A DNA stretch of 40,919 bases. Origin: a virus. Location of the stretch: positions 1 to 40,919 of IMG/VR virus record IMGVR_UViG_3300030118_003239; one strand, 5' to 3'. The notes beneath the pieces were generated by a model that had not been told where the DNA came from, made no database searches, and saw only the letters and a list, made by a program, of their open reading frames with translations. Positions within the stretch are counted from its first letter, which is position 1. Every line of letters starts with the position of its first letter. The translations under genes were made by a program, and so were the position numbers. Of the stretch, positions 30,618-36,791 are shown piece by piece.

Positions 30618-31850
30618 TCAAGCGTCCCAACCGTCGCCGTCGCCGGTGAAGTCGGTGTCAGCGAGAGGGGCGATGGCGTTCATGCACCACCAGCCGTTGA
30701 CCATGAAGCGGTTCTCGCCTTCACGGGAAACCCAAGGCGAACCGACGATGAGCAATTCGGAACCAACGCCGAAGTCAACTTCGCCTTCTTCCTTGGCAGA
30801 AACATACAACTCCACAGGAGCGGCGTCGGACATTATATCAATGTCTCCGAGGGTGATGATGAAGCCGCCGTTGTCCCGTGGGTCAATGTGAACCACTTCA
30901 ACAACGGAGCCAAAGGATGTGTCCCACTTGGCCTTGTCGTCAAGTGCGGCGTAGGCGGTGTGGCAGTCGGACAGGGATTGGCACAGTCCGTCACCGAGCC
31001 AATCAACGACAATTCCTTGTGGCGCACCGTCAACAAAAGCGAGAGGGGGGGCGGGGAAAATGCTCGTGAGGTTGGCATCGGGGGTGAAGGTGGTGACCTT
31101 TGTGCCGTAAGCCATGCCGTCTTGATTGGCTGGCTTCATGCCGATGGTGCCGGTCACGAAAGTGGGCCATGCCTCCTTCGCCAAAGCACCGCTGAAACGG
31201 AAAGAATGAATCCGTGGCTCGTCGTTTGAACCGACCTTGCGACCAACGAACAGGCACGAGCGGTCGGGTTCCTCAAGTGGGCGGTTCGCACCGTACTTGA
31301 AGTTGGGGTTGCCGTTGGCAAAGTGCATGTTATTTTTGTCCCAAATCAAAGAAAACACGGTGTTGGCGTCCAACTCCATACTTCTTGGTGGAACGGACAT
31401 GACTTCCGATGAAGCGACATCTTCTTCAAACGATTGTTTGTTCAAGAGAGAAGGGTTGGCGTGGCGGGTGAAGGTTCCGTCGTGATTGTTCTCGTAGAGA
31501 ACGACAGCACCTTGGGAGACGAGCGCAAGGCGTCCGTCAGCGTCAAGACCAGCAAGTGTCTTCTTGGTCTTGTTGTAGGCCATCTGCGCCCAATCCTTTT
31601 CACGAGGCACATTGATGAACATGCCTTCGTAGAGGGTAGCACCGGAACGAGACAACTTGGCCTTTTCAGCGACGAGTTGGCGAGCGGCGACACGCAGGGC
31701 CAGCGTCTTGCGCTGTTCCTCGGTTTTCCCGGCGGCTTCCCAACCTGCGCCTTCTTGCAGAAGGACCGCATCGGCCTTTACCGATAGTGCATCGGCATCC
31801 GTTTTTGTCTGTTTGGCAACTTTCTTCAACATGTCTTCGTAGGCAACCAT
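30618..31850 (-). CDS. Putative single-stranded DNA-binding protein with acidic tail (410 aa)
   Basis: The N-terminal 100 residues are helical. The rest is beta-rich with OB-fold-like strands (ATLYEGMFINVP, IHSFRFSGALAKE, FVTGTIGM, VVEVVHIDPRDNG, FIITLGDIDIM, VELYVSAKEEGEV), followed by LLIVGSPWVS. The C-terminus is a short acidic tip (DTDFTGDGDGWDA), as in SSB proteins that use their tail to recruit partners. It sits between RFC and the chaperonin in the replication block. It is probably the viral SSB/RPA-like protein. The OB-fold assignment rests on pattern only. ATG 31850 has AAGGAAG as ribosome binding site. Confidence 0.55.
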   Translation of the reverse strand: MVAYEDMLKKVAKQTKTDADALSVKADAVLLQEGAGWEAAGKTEEQRKTLALRVAARQLVAEKAKLSRSGATLYEGMFINVPREKDWAQMAYNKTKKTLAGLDADGRLALVSQGAVVLYENNHDGTFTRHANPSLLNKQSFEEDVASSEVMSVPPRSMELDANTVFSLIWDKNNMHFANGNPNFKYGANRPLEEPDRSCLFVGRKVGSNDEPRIHSFRFSGALAKEAWPTFVTGTIGMKPANQDGMAYGTKVTTFTPDANLTSIFPAPPLAFVDGAPQGIVVDWLGDGLCQSLSDCHTAYAALDDKAKWDTSFGSVVEVVHIDPRDNGGFIITLGDIDIMSDAAPVELYVSAKEEGEVDFGVGSELLIVGSPWVSREGENRFMVNGWWCMNAIAPLADTDFTGDGDGWDA

Positions 31851-31889
31851 TGTATCGCTTCCTTGTATTTTTCGGGTGTTTTTGTGGGG

Positions 31890-31895
31890 TTATAA
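31890..31895 (-). promoter_or_regulatory. TATA promoter of the SSB-chaperonin unit
   Basis: TTATAA preceded by AAGCC and followed by CCCCACAA on the - strand is centred 42.5 bases before the SSB ATG. A transcript would start about 17 bases before the ATG, so the AAGGAAG ribosome binding site is included. The promoter lies three bases after the RFC stop. Confidence 0.6.
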
Positions 31896-31898
31896 GGC

Positions 31899-32804
31899 TT
31901 ATGCTTGCCCTCCACCAACAAGCATACGGACGAAGTTATGACGCACCACTTCTTCATCCACACCGTTCAGCAAGTCTCGTTCGGCGGTGATTGCCGCCTC
32001 AATAACTCGCATCTTTGATTCGGTTCCAGCGTTGCCTTTTACGGCAAAAGAAAAGCACTCACGGACTTGATGCCGCACTTCGCCCTTCAACAGCGAGACT
32101 GCGTTATCATACGCCTTCTCAATAAAACAAAGGCGCAGAAACCGCTTGAAGTCAATTGATGGCGCAGTAAGGCTGTCAAGGAACATTTCGGCATCCCTGC
32201 GCTTCAAGTTGGCATAAGTCTGCAACGCACCGATGGCGTTACGCAAATCGCCGGGGTGTGCTTTTGCGATAATTTCAATTGACCTGTTTCGGATTTGTGT
32301 TCCGCACTTGGCAACGGCAATTTTGCTCAACTGTTCCATCATGTGTTCGTGTCCGATTGGTTGGAAGGTTCGTACTTGGCATCGGGATTGAAGCCAGCGT
32401 GAAACCTTCGGTAAGCGGTTGCATGTGAGAATGAAATACCCTGCGGCGTTCTCAATCACACCCTTTAAGGCGGATTGTGCGTCGTCAGTAAGTTGGTCTG
32501 CCTCGTCAAGCAAAAAGATTCTTTCCTTAATACCACTTCGGGTCATGGGGATGATTGTTTCCTCAACGAAGGCGATACCTCGCTCCCGCTTGGACGAAGC
32601 GTTGAACACGACGAGTTGGTAACCCAAATCACACGCAAGCGCATGAGCCACCGAAGTCTTGCCTGTCCCCGCTTCGGGGGAATAGAAAATGTAGTGTTGC
32701 ATCGGCATGTCACCGACGACAACCTGCATCAATTCGGAAACGATAGCGTCTTGACCGACGATGCCGCCGAGGGTGCTTGGTCGGAAATCATTAGCCCACA
32801 CCAT
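31899..32804 (-). CDS. Clamp loader, RFC small-subunit family (301 aa)
   Basis: Walker A is SPEAGTGKTS (residues 42-51), the Walker B/DEAD-like box is D100-E-A-D103 in FLLDEADQ, sensor 1 is TCN (127-129), and SRC (140-142) is the RFC box with the Arg finger. This order is diagnostic of RFC small subunits/clamp loaders. It probably loads the PCNA-like clamp onto primed DNA for PolB. No large subunit is seen, so it might be homo-oligomeric or use a host or unknown viral partner. Its ATG overlaps the zinc-ribbon stop before it (TGATG). Confidence 0.88.
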   Translation of the reverse strand: MVWANDFRPSTLGGIVGQDAIVSELMQVVVGDMPMQHYIFYSPEAGTGKTSVAHALACDLGYQLVVFNASSKRERGIAFVEETIIPMTRSGIKERIFLLDEADQLTDDAQSALKGVIENAAGYFILTCNRLPKVSRWLQSRCQVRTFQPIGHEHMMEQLSKIAVAKCGTQIRNRSIEIIAKAHPGDLRNAIGALQTYANLKRRDAEMFLDSLTAPSIDFKRFLRLCFIEKAYDNAVSLLKGEVRHQVRECFSFAVKGNAGTESKMRVIEAAITAERDLLNGVDEEVVRHNFVRMLVGGGQA

Positions 32805-32932
32805 CAGCGGTTCACCATCCTATCGCATTCAAAGCACCAAAGAACTGCTCGCTTGGTCTTCTTCACAGAATAACCCATAACTCTATCACATAGCGAACAG
32901 TTAATCGTGTGTTTGCCTTTGCTGATTTTCAT
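32804..32932 (-). CDS. Small zinc-ribbon protein coupled to RFC (42 aa)
   Basis: The gene was read from the gap upstream of RFC. The product has CSLC (residues 12-15) and CFEC (33-36) with a basic stretch between (SVKKTKRAV). ATG 32932 immediately follows the preceding TGA, and the stop overlaps the RFC start. Small zinc ribbons next to clamp loaders may be structural or regulatory; nothing more can be said. Confidence 0.65.
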   Translation of the reverse strand: MKISKGKHTINCSLCDRVMGYSVKKTKRAVLWCFECDRMVNR

Positions 32933-33019
32933 TCATTCTTCCTCCCGTGTGTAGTCCTTCTCTCGTTTGAAACCAAGCCTCGCCCACAAAGCGCGTCCGA
33001 GCATGGAACCCCTGCTCAT
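32933..33019 (-). CDS. Tiny basic protein (28 aa)
   Basis: A 28-codon frame from ATG 33019, overlapping the previous stop by 4 bases (ATGA) and abutting the next ATG, encodes MSRGSMLGRALWARLGFKRE and then KDYTREEE. The only support is its exact fit in a chain of coupled genes. It may be real or a translational relay. Confidence 0.35.
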   Translation of the reverse strand: MSRGSMLGRALWARLGFKREKDYTREEE

Positions 33020-33171
33020 TGGATGTACCCTCCAAAAGCAAAGTCCATTTCACAATACAAACAGGCCGGTTCTGCAACGGAAATGACTTCGCCGTCACAA
33101 TACTCGCACAATTTCAAACCCCGTTTCTTGAGTATTCTTAGGGTAAAATAACGAGCGACACGGGAAATCAT
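33016..33171 (-). CDS. Small zinc-ribbon protein (51 aa)
   Basis: ATG 33171 overlaps the previous TGA (ATGA) and its own stop overlaps the next ATG. The product begins with a basic helix (VARYFTLRILKKRGLKL), then CEYC (22-25) and CLYC (37-40), a zinc ribbon. A competing 65-codon frame (33098-32901) is rejected because it is unlike any protein. This reading is supported by the cysteine spacing and coupling. Confidence 0.6.
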   Translation of the reverse strand: MISRVARYFTLRILKKRGLKLCEYCDGEVISVAEPACLYCEMDFAFGGYIQ

Positions 33172-33350
33172 CGGTGTCCATCTCCTACCCTAAAGGTGAT
33201 AAGATTTGAACAGGTTCCACAATGAAGATACATGTAATTCTTGTGGTCTACGAAGGTTCGGATTCGCACAGTCCATGTCCCATGCGGGTCACGGCAGTTA
33301 GGGCATTTCACACCTTGGTCGGCAATCATTCGCCTCGCGTATTCGCTCAT
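33168..33350 (-). CDS. Zinc-ribbon protein with basic N-terminus (60 aa)
   Basis: The real start is ATG 33350, which overlaps the previous stop by four bases. A longer frame up to 33458 would overlap most of that gene. The product has CPNC (about residues 15-18) and CGTC (44-47), separated by strands (WTVRIRTF, YMYLHC), a classical zinc ribbon as in transcription or replication factors. Function is unknown. Confidence 0.65.
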   Translation of the reverse strand: MSEYARRMIADQGVKCPNCRDPHGTWTVRIRTFVDHKNYMYLHCGTCSNLITFRVGDGHR

Positions 33351-33586
33351 TCTCCGCCCTCCTTCTCGCCGTAGATGTAGTCGTACAGTAATGCAATCTG
33401 TTCGTTCGTAAGGTTTGTCCAAATGTAGCGTAGTGGGGCGTTTCGGAACAAGTACCATTGACCTTGAAGGAAGTCCTTATCCGTAGAATTGGGGTAAAAC
33501 AATTTAGCGAACGAATGCCGGTTCAAGCGTTGGCTGTATTTCAAGTCCATGATGATTTCCAAAAAGTTGTCAAAGCCCATGTTCAT
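33347..33586 (-). CDS. Hypothetical small protein (79 aa)
   Basis: ATG 33586 overlaps the previous stop (ATGA). The longer frame to 33607 is not needed. The product is aromatic-rich (RHSFAKLFYPNSTDKDFLQG, WYLFRNAPLRYIWTNL) and mainly helical, with an acidic C-terminus. It has no Cys motif. It may be a compact DNA-mimic or regulatory protein, but no family is recognised. Confidence 0.55.
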   Translation of the reverse strand: MNMGFDNFLEIIMDLKYSQRLNRHSFAKLFYPNSTDKDFLQGQWYLFRNAPLRYIWTNLTNEQIALLYDYIYGEKEGGE

Positions 33587-33786
33587 CCCTCCATGTCCAA
33601 TACCCAACTAATATGTTGTTCAAGGTTAATACCGAATCTGTTTTGGTAGGCGTTGAGAAAATCGTAGGTTGCCTCGGAACCACAGGATTCAACCATGCTC
33701 TCAATGTCGCTCTTTTCCCATTCGTCCATTTTGGCCGGTGCGATGTAGCAGGCAAGTCGTGTCATGTCCCGATAACTCATGTTCAT
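33583..33786 (-). CDS. Hypothetical small protein (67 aa)
   Basis: ATG 33786 is coupled to the previous stop (ATGA) and its stop overlaps the next ATG. The product starts MNMSYRDMTRLACYIAPA and has two amphipathic helices (DEWEKSDIESMVESCGSEA, TYDFLNAYQNRFGINLEQHI). No zinc pattern. It shares the MNM- start type with the 79-aa neighbour, which may reflect duplication of the initiation region. Function is unknown. Confidence 0.55.
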   Translation of the reverse strand: MNMSYRDMTRLACYIAPAKMDEWEKSDIESMVESCGSEATYDFLNAYQNRFGINLEQHISWVLDMEG

Positions 33787-34205
33787 TCCTCCAAAAAGTC
33801 TGCAAGCACCATCTTCTCGTTTCGGCCAGCGGGTGTGTGTTTCCTTCGCTCGTTGATGTCGCCCTTCAATGTAGGGGTAAAAGGCTTCTCGTCGGCGGCT
33901 TGGGAGAAACCGTCGCCCGACCAAAAGCGAAGCGAACAGAAATACGGAGTCTTGACGGTGGAGCGTCGGAACGCAGGGAACATGACCATCCATGTAGCCT
34001 TCAACCGCTCGCCGTTGACAAGGCGCACAGACTCGGCAGTAAAAATGTAGCCGCCGCTTCGGTGGTTGGTTTTGTGGATTGCTTTAATGACAAAACCACC
34101 TGTGCCTGTTGGGAACGAGCGGGTGTCAAATCGTAGGGATTGCGCCTTGAATTGTGGGACAGTCAACTTCTGTCCGACTTTGTATGGGCTTCGCTTGACG
34201 GTCAT
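33783..34205 (-). CDS. Hypothetical basic protein (140 aa)
   Basis: The product is basic, with alternating beta strands (KLTVPQFKAQSLRFDTRSF, GGFVIKAIHKTN, GGYIFTAESVRLVNGERLKA, WMVMF, PYFCSLRFWSG) like a small nucleic-acid-binding beta-barrel. Its C-terminal end is helical. No family is recognised. The stop overlaps the next start; ATG 34205 immediately follows the TGA of the rubredoxin-like gene. Confidence 0.55.
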   Translation of the reverse strand: MTVKRSPYKVGQKLTVPQFKAQSLRFDTRSFPTGTGGFVIKAIHKTNHRSGGYIFTAESVRLVNGERLKATWMVMFPAFRRSTVKTPYFCSLRFWSGDGFSQAADEKPFTPTLKGDINERRKHTPAGRNEKMVLADFLEE

Positions 34206-34334
34206 TCAGCACTCCCTCCCTTCGGGGTTGTTCGTTCCGCATGAAGGGCAAGAAGGGACTTTCATGCCTCGGTGCAAATCAGCACCCTCTTCATATTCGT
34301 AGCCACAGCATGTTAATTCGTATTGCTTCTTCAT
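34206..34334 (-). CDS. Rubredoxin-like zinc-ribbon protein (42 aa)
   Basis: The gene was read from the gap between 34205 and 34337. The product has YELTCCGYEYEEGAD followed by PSCPSCGT: the Y-x-L-T-C-x-C/CGY half of rubredoxin and the CPSCG second knuckle (C29, C32), with an extra Cys10. AAAGGAGG precedes the ATG, a strong ribosome binding site. True rubredoxin has CxxC first, whereas here the two Cys are adjacent (9, 10), so metal binding may be atypical. Confidence 0.65.
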   Translation of the reverse strand: MKKQYELTCCGYEYEEGADLHRGMKVPSCPSCGTNNPEGREC

Positions 34335-34336
34335 GT

Positions 34337-34573
34337 TCAGTCCTCCTTTTGTTTGTAGTCTGCGTGGTTGTGGGGAAGGCGATGTTGACGACGAACCATG
34401 AGGTTGCGAATCAACTTGGCGACATTTGCCGCCCCGCTTTTGAATCGCTTCTCGCTGGCTTCGTCAGCCACCATAGCGTCGTATAGGTCTTCAAGAGGTA
34501 TGTTGTTCAACACCTCTTTCAACACCTCATACTCAACATGTGGTATGGTCTGCGCCCTGTTTCCCTTGCTCAT
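34337..34573 (-). CDS. Hypothetical small protein heading operon C (78 aa)
   Basis: This is the first gene after the TATA box at 34595-34602. The protein is helical, with an acidic helix (HVEYEVLKEVLNNIPLEDLY) and a basic second half (KRFKSGAANVAKLIRNLMVR). There is no ribosome binding site (GCCTATGTGTATATATG), so it fits a leaderless start. It may bind DNA or another protein, function unknown. Confidence 0.6.
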   Translation of the reverse strand: MSKGNRAQTIPHVEYEVLKEVLNNIPLEDLYDAMVADEASEKRFKSGAANVAKLIRNLMVRRQHRLPHNHADYKQKED

Positions 34574-34594
34574 ATATACACATAGGCGAAGCCC

Positions 34595-34602
34595 TTTATA
34601 TA
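34595..34602 (-). promoter_or_regulatory. TATA box (TATATAAA) for operon C (small zinc proteins to RFC)
   Basis: TATATAAA on the - strand has its centre 25.5 bases upstream of the ATG at 34573, and no ribosome binding site lies between. This is the clearest case of leaderless architecture in the window because there is no alternative initiation signal. Confidence 0.7.
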
Positions 34603-34617
34603 CTTATCGGTCTGCGA

Positions 34618-35067
34618 CTAAGACTGATTTTGAACACGATGACACGACAGGCATTCGTCTTTGTTTGTAGGGAAAATTCTTGTTCTGCCACAACCACATT
34701 TCCTCGCCACCGCTCTTTCGGATGGAGTCATCGTTGAGGGTTCAAGGATGAACGGTATGTCGTCAACACTAAGAACGATTTCACGGTCAAGGTCATACAA
34801 GGCATGTTGGCTTTTTACGCCGACGATGTTCTCAACTGTTTTTTTACCGACAATAATAATGCTACTTGATTTGCACAACAACGCTGAAAGAGAATGGGGA
34901 GAAGGAACACGGTTTATCCCCTTGTGGTGGGCTAAGTGGTTCGCCACATCCTCCTTCGTTGATGCCCCATGTTCCCACAAAGCGTACAGAATCGCACGAC
35001 GAATACGGCTGTTCGTTGCGCTCATCATTTGTGTTATATTTGCATCCAATTTAAGCGTGCCGAACAT
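34618..35067 (-). CDS. Winged-helix protein with C-terminal zinc knuckle (149 aa)
   Basis: The N-terminal 65 residues form a winged-helix-like unit (NSRIRRAILYALWEHGASTK, EDVANHLAHHKGI, PSPHSLSALLCKSS, then a wing with IIIVGKKT). A beta-rich middle follows, and the C-terminus has CGC and CLSC (CGCGRTRIFPTNKDECLSC), a zinc-binding loop. Together they indicate a transcription regulator, possibly TFB/TFE-like in design but not homologous on what I can see. It is the last gene of operon B. ATG 35067 abuts the previous TGA. Confidence 0.6.
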   Translation of the reverse strand: MFGTLKLDANITQMMSATNSRIRRAILYALWEHGASTKEDVANHLAHHKGINRVPSPHSLSALLCKSSSIIIVGKKTVENIVGVKSQHALYDLDREIVLSVDDIPFILEPSTMTPSERAVARKCGCGRTRIFPTNKDECLSCHRVQNQS

Positions 35068-35244
35068 TCATAGGTCATACCACATCAGCGCGTTCATGTC
35101 GTGCGGCATTGGCTCCCCCTCATCGTTCTTGGTTTGACCCGTGGGTTTCATGCCACGAAGACTCTCAATATACATGTGCGTATCAAATATCCTCTTAAAA
35201 GAAATCCAAGTGACGAGAAAAATTGAAACCCACACTACAACCAT
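35068..35244 (-). CDS. Small membrane-anchored protein (58 aa)
   Basis: The gene was read from the gap between 35067 and 35235. The N-terminal segment (MVVVWVSIFLVTWISF) is a hydrophobic anchor or uncleaved signal, with KR after it. The rest (about 38 residues) is polar with Pro and Met, presumably cytoplasmic. Its ATG is 10 bases inside the end of the upstream gene, and its TGA is directly followed by the next ATG. Function is unknown. Confidence 0.6.
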   Translation of the reverse strand: MVVVWVSIFLVTWISFKRIFDTHMYIESLRGMKPTGQTKNDEGEPMPHDMNALMWYDL

Positions 35245-35906
35245 TGGGAAACCTTCTCTTGACGCTTCTTGACCGTCTTCGGAAGGTCTTCAATGTTTTC
35301 TACTCTCAAAGAATTTCTCTCATCAACATCTACCTCAATGATTTTACGCCAATACTTATCCGATGAACGAAAACGACTTGGACGCTCGTCACCAGCCTTC
35401 TTTTTCTTGGGCCACTTGACGGCGTTTCGGGAGGGTTTGATACCGTAGACCATCACAGCCTCGGCGTATTCGGTGGGGAGTGTGAAGGCGACATCTGCGA
35501 GCATCCTCCACAACCGAATATCGTCCTTTTTGTTTTCTCGTAAAAATGACAAGGCAAGCGGGATTGGCATACCCGTGAACGCACGATGAACTCTTGACCT
35601 GTCCGACCAGCGCAGGAGGGCGTCAATCTGTCGCTTGTGGTTGGTCTTTTCTTTGAGAAGGGACTTGTCAATTATCACGGCTTCCTTCGTGGCTTCCGAG
35701 AGCGAAGGCAACTTCTCAACGACAACCACCAAGCGATAACCGACAACATCCATCCACCTCTTGATTTCTTTTTCCGTTATCTTTCTTAGGTGGACGATGT
35801 AGGTTATATCTGTTCGTGTAGGAGCGTGTACGAACCCGCCAGTCTCAATGAAATGGCCCTGCTTGTAGGCTCGCTCATCAGCCGTCAATATAACGATTCC
35901 CTTCAT
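35235..35906 (-). CDS. Conserved-looking basic protein, candidate replisome partner (223 aa)
   Basis: I do not recognise the family. The start MKGIVILTADERAYKQGHF (ATG 35906) is preferred over an in-frame upstream start. The product has an alternation of strands (DITYIVHLRK, YRLVVVVEK) and a helical C-terminal half (QIDALLRWSDRSRVHRAFTG, PIPLALSFLREN, WRMLADVAFTLPTEYAEAVM). The layout resembles the AAA-less delta-like subunit of clamp loaders, where an N-terminal P-loop-like fold lacks motifs and is followed by helical domains, but that is only a hypothesis. The C-terminus is very basic (KWPKKKKAGDERPSRFRSS). It sits downstream of the helicase. Confidence 0.5.
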   Translation of the reverse strand: MKGIVILTADERAYKQGHFIETGGFVHAPTRTDITYIVHLRKITEKEIKRWMDVVGYRLVVVVEKLPSLSEATKEAVIIDKSLLKEKTNHKRQIDALLRWSDRSRVHRAFTGMPIPLALSFLRENKKDDIRLWRMLADVAFTLPTEYAEAVMVYGIKPSRNAVKWPKKKKAGDERPSRFRSSDKYWRKIIEVDVDERNSLRVENIEDLPKTVKKRQEKVSQWL

Positions 35907-36165
35907 AGTAACCACCAAACGGGTTTGTTTCCAAAATGTGTGTCTCAAAGACTTTCATTTGATGAACGCTGATTCCCCACAACTCACGAACATGCTTGCG
36001 AATGACCTTGTATTCGCCGTGATACCACACGATACCCTTCTCCGTGATTTCAGCGTGTAGACCGTCTTCTTTCATCGCTCTCACCAAGAACGGGTACTCT
36101 ATCTTCTTGATTGGTCTTGAATACAGGCTCTTGACAGCCCCGCTTCTCCATTTCTTTTGCGGCAA
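35878..36165 (-). CDS. Hypothetical basic protein (95 aa), TTG start
   Basis: The frame could begin at a TTG at 36180, but TTG 36165 lies 6 bases after GGGAGGA, so the mature start is MPQKKWRSGAVKSLYSRPIK. The product is basic with a beta-like core (GIVWYHGEYKVIRKHV) and a C-terminal helix plus Gly/Tyr stretch. It overlaps the next gene by 29 bases. It may bind nucleic acid. Function is unknown. Confidence 0.5.
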   Translation of the reverse strand: MPQKKWRSGAVKSLYSRPIKKIEYPFLVRAMKEDGLHAEITEKGIVWYHGEYKVIRKHVRELWGISVHQMKVFETHILETNPFGGYYEGNRYIDG

Positions 36166-36167
36166 AA

Positions 36168-36791
36168 TCAATCCTCCCAATCAACATCAACAACCGTCGT
36201 AGGTGGCTTCAACGCCGCCACCTGCATTTCTATTTGGTCAAGCAACTGCGGCTCGTGGCGTAGCGTGTTGACAAGAACACCCATGACCCCATCCATTTGT
36301 CTTTGCGCTAAAAGAAGTTGAGAGTCAACGCCGATTTCCTTCTTGAGTTGTCCGACGAGTCTTAGGGATGTGTTGGCCTGTGCAACCAACTTCGCCGCAT
36401 CAGCGACCCAATCCGAAGTGATGCCTCCCTCGCTGTCCTTGACAGCCTCCAACTCGTCAATCCAACCAAGAAGGCGGCTCACGATGTCCTGTGCGGCGTC
36501 CAGCGTATTGATGCTCTCATACCGCATCGTCTCCATGTGCTTTGCCTCTTCGGGGTCATAATCAACATGCTCGTCCATGTGCGTCATAACCGTCCCGACG
36601 GGCCACGAATACTTCTCTTCAAGGTAGGCGACGGTGGTTTCTCCATTGTGGACTCCCACCTCCAACTCACGGCGATTGGCGATGCCACACATGGGACAGT
36701 CCGGCGTATTCAACACCCAACGCAGGGTTTCAATCGTCAAGGCGTTGGCTTCGCCAGCAAGTCGTTGTTCAATCTCACGCCTCGTTCTCAT
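36168..36791 (-). CDS. Zinc-HTH DNA-binding protein, candidate small terminase (207 aa)
   Basis: The N-terminal 75 residues contain a Cys pair (PDCPMCGIANRRELEVGVHN) followed by an HTH-like segment (YLEEKYSWPVGTVMTHMDEH). Phage proteins with this small zinc-HTH start are often annotated as small terminase subunits or DNA-binding regulators. The C-terminal 120 residues are long helices (SINTLDAAQDIVSRLLGWID, VAQANTSLRLVGQLKKE), as needed for oligomerisation. It is next to the helicase, far from the virion genes. The start is ATG 36791 with GGGGTGAG before it (a GTG nine bases earlier is less likely). A replication regulator is the main alternative. Confidence 0.5.
   Translation of the reverse strand: MRTRREIEQRLAGEANALTIETLRWVLNTPDCPMCGIANRRELEVGVHNGETTVAYLEEKYSWPVGTVMTHMDEHVDYDPEEAKHMETMRYESINTLDAAQDIVSRLLGWIDELEAVKDSEGGITSDWVADAAKLVAQANTSLRLVGQLKKEIGVDSQLLLAQRQMDGVMGVLVNTLRHEPQLLDQIEMQVAALKPPTTVVDVDWED

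Noticed and set aside
30480-31229. 249-codon + strand frame opposite SSB and chaperonin
   Set aside because: It spans the boundary of two well supported - strand genes, so it is an antisense shadow.
32901-33098. 65-codon - strand frame in the micro-gene cluster
   Set aside because: A different frame of the same strand gives a zinc ribbon and two coupled small genes in exact overlap. The 65-codon product has no pattern and no initiation signal.
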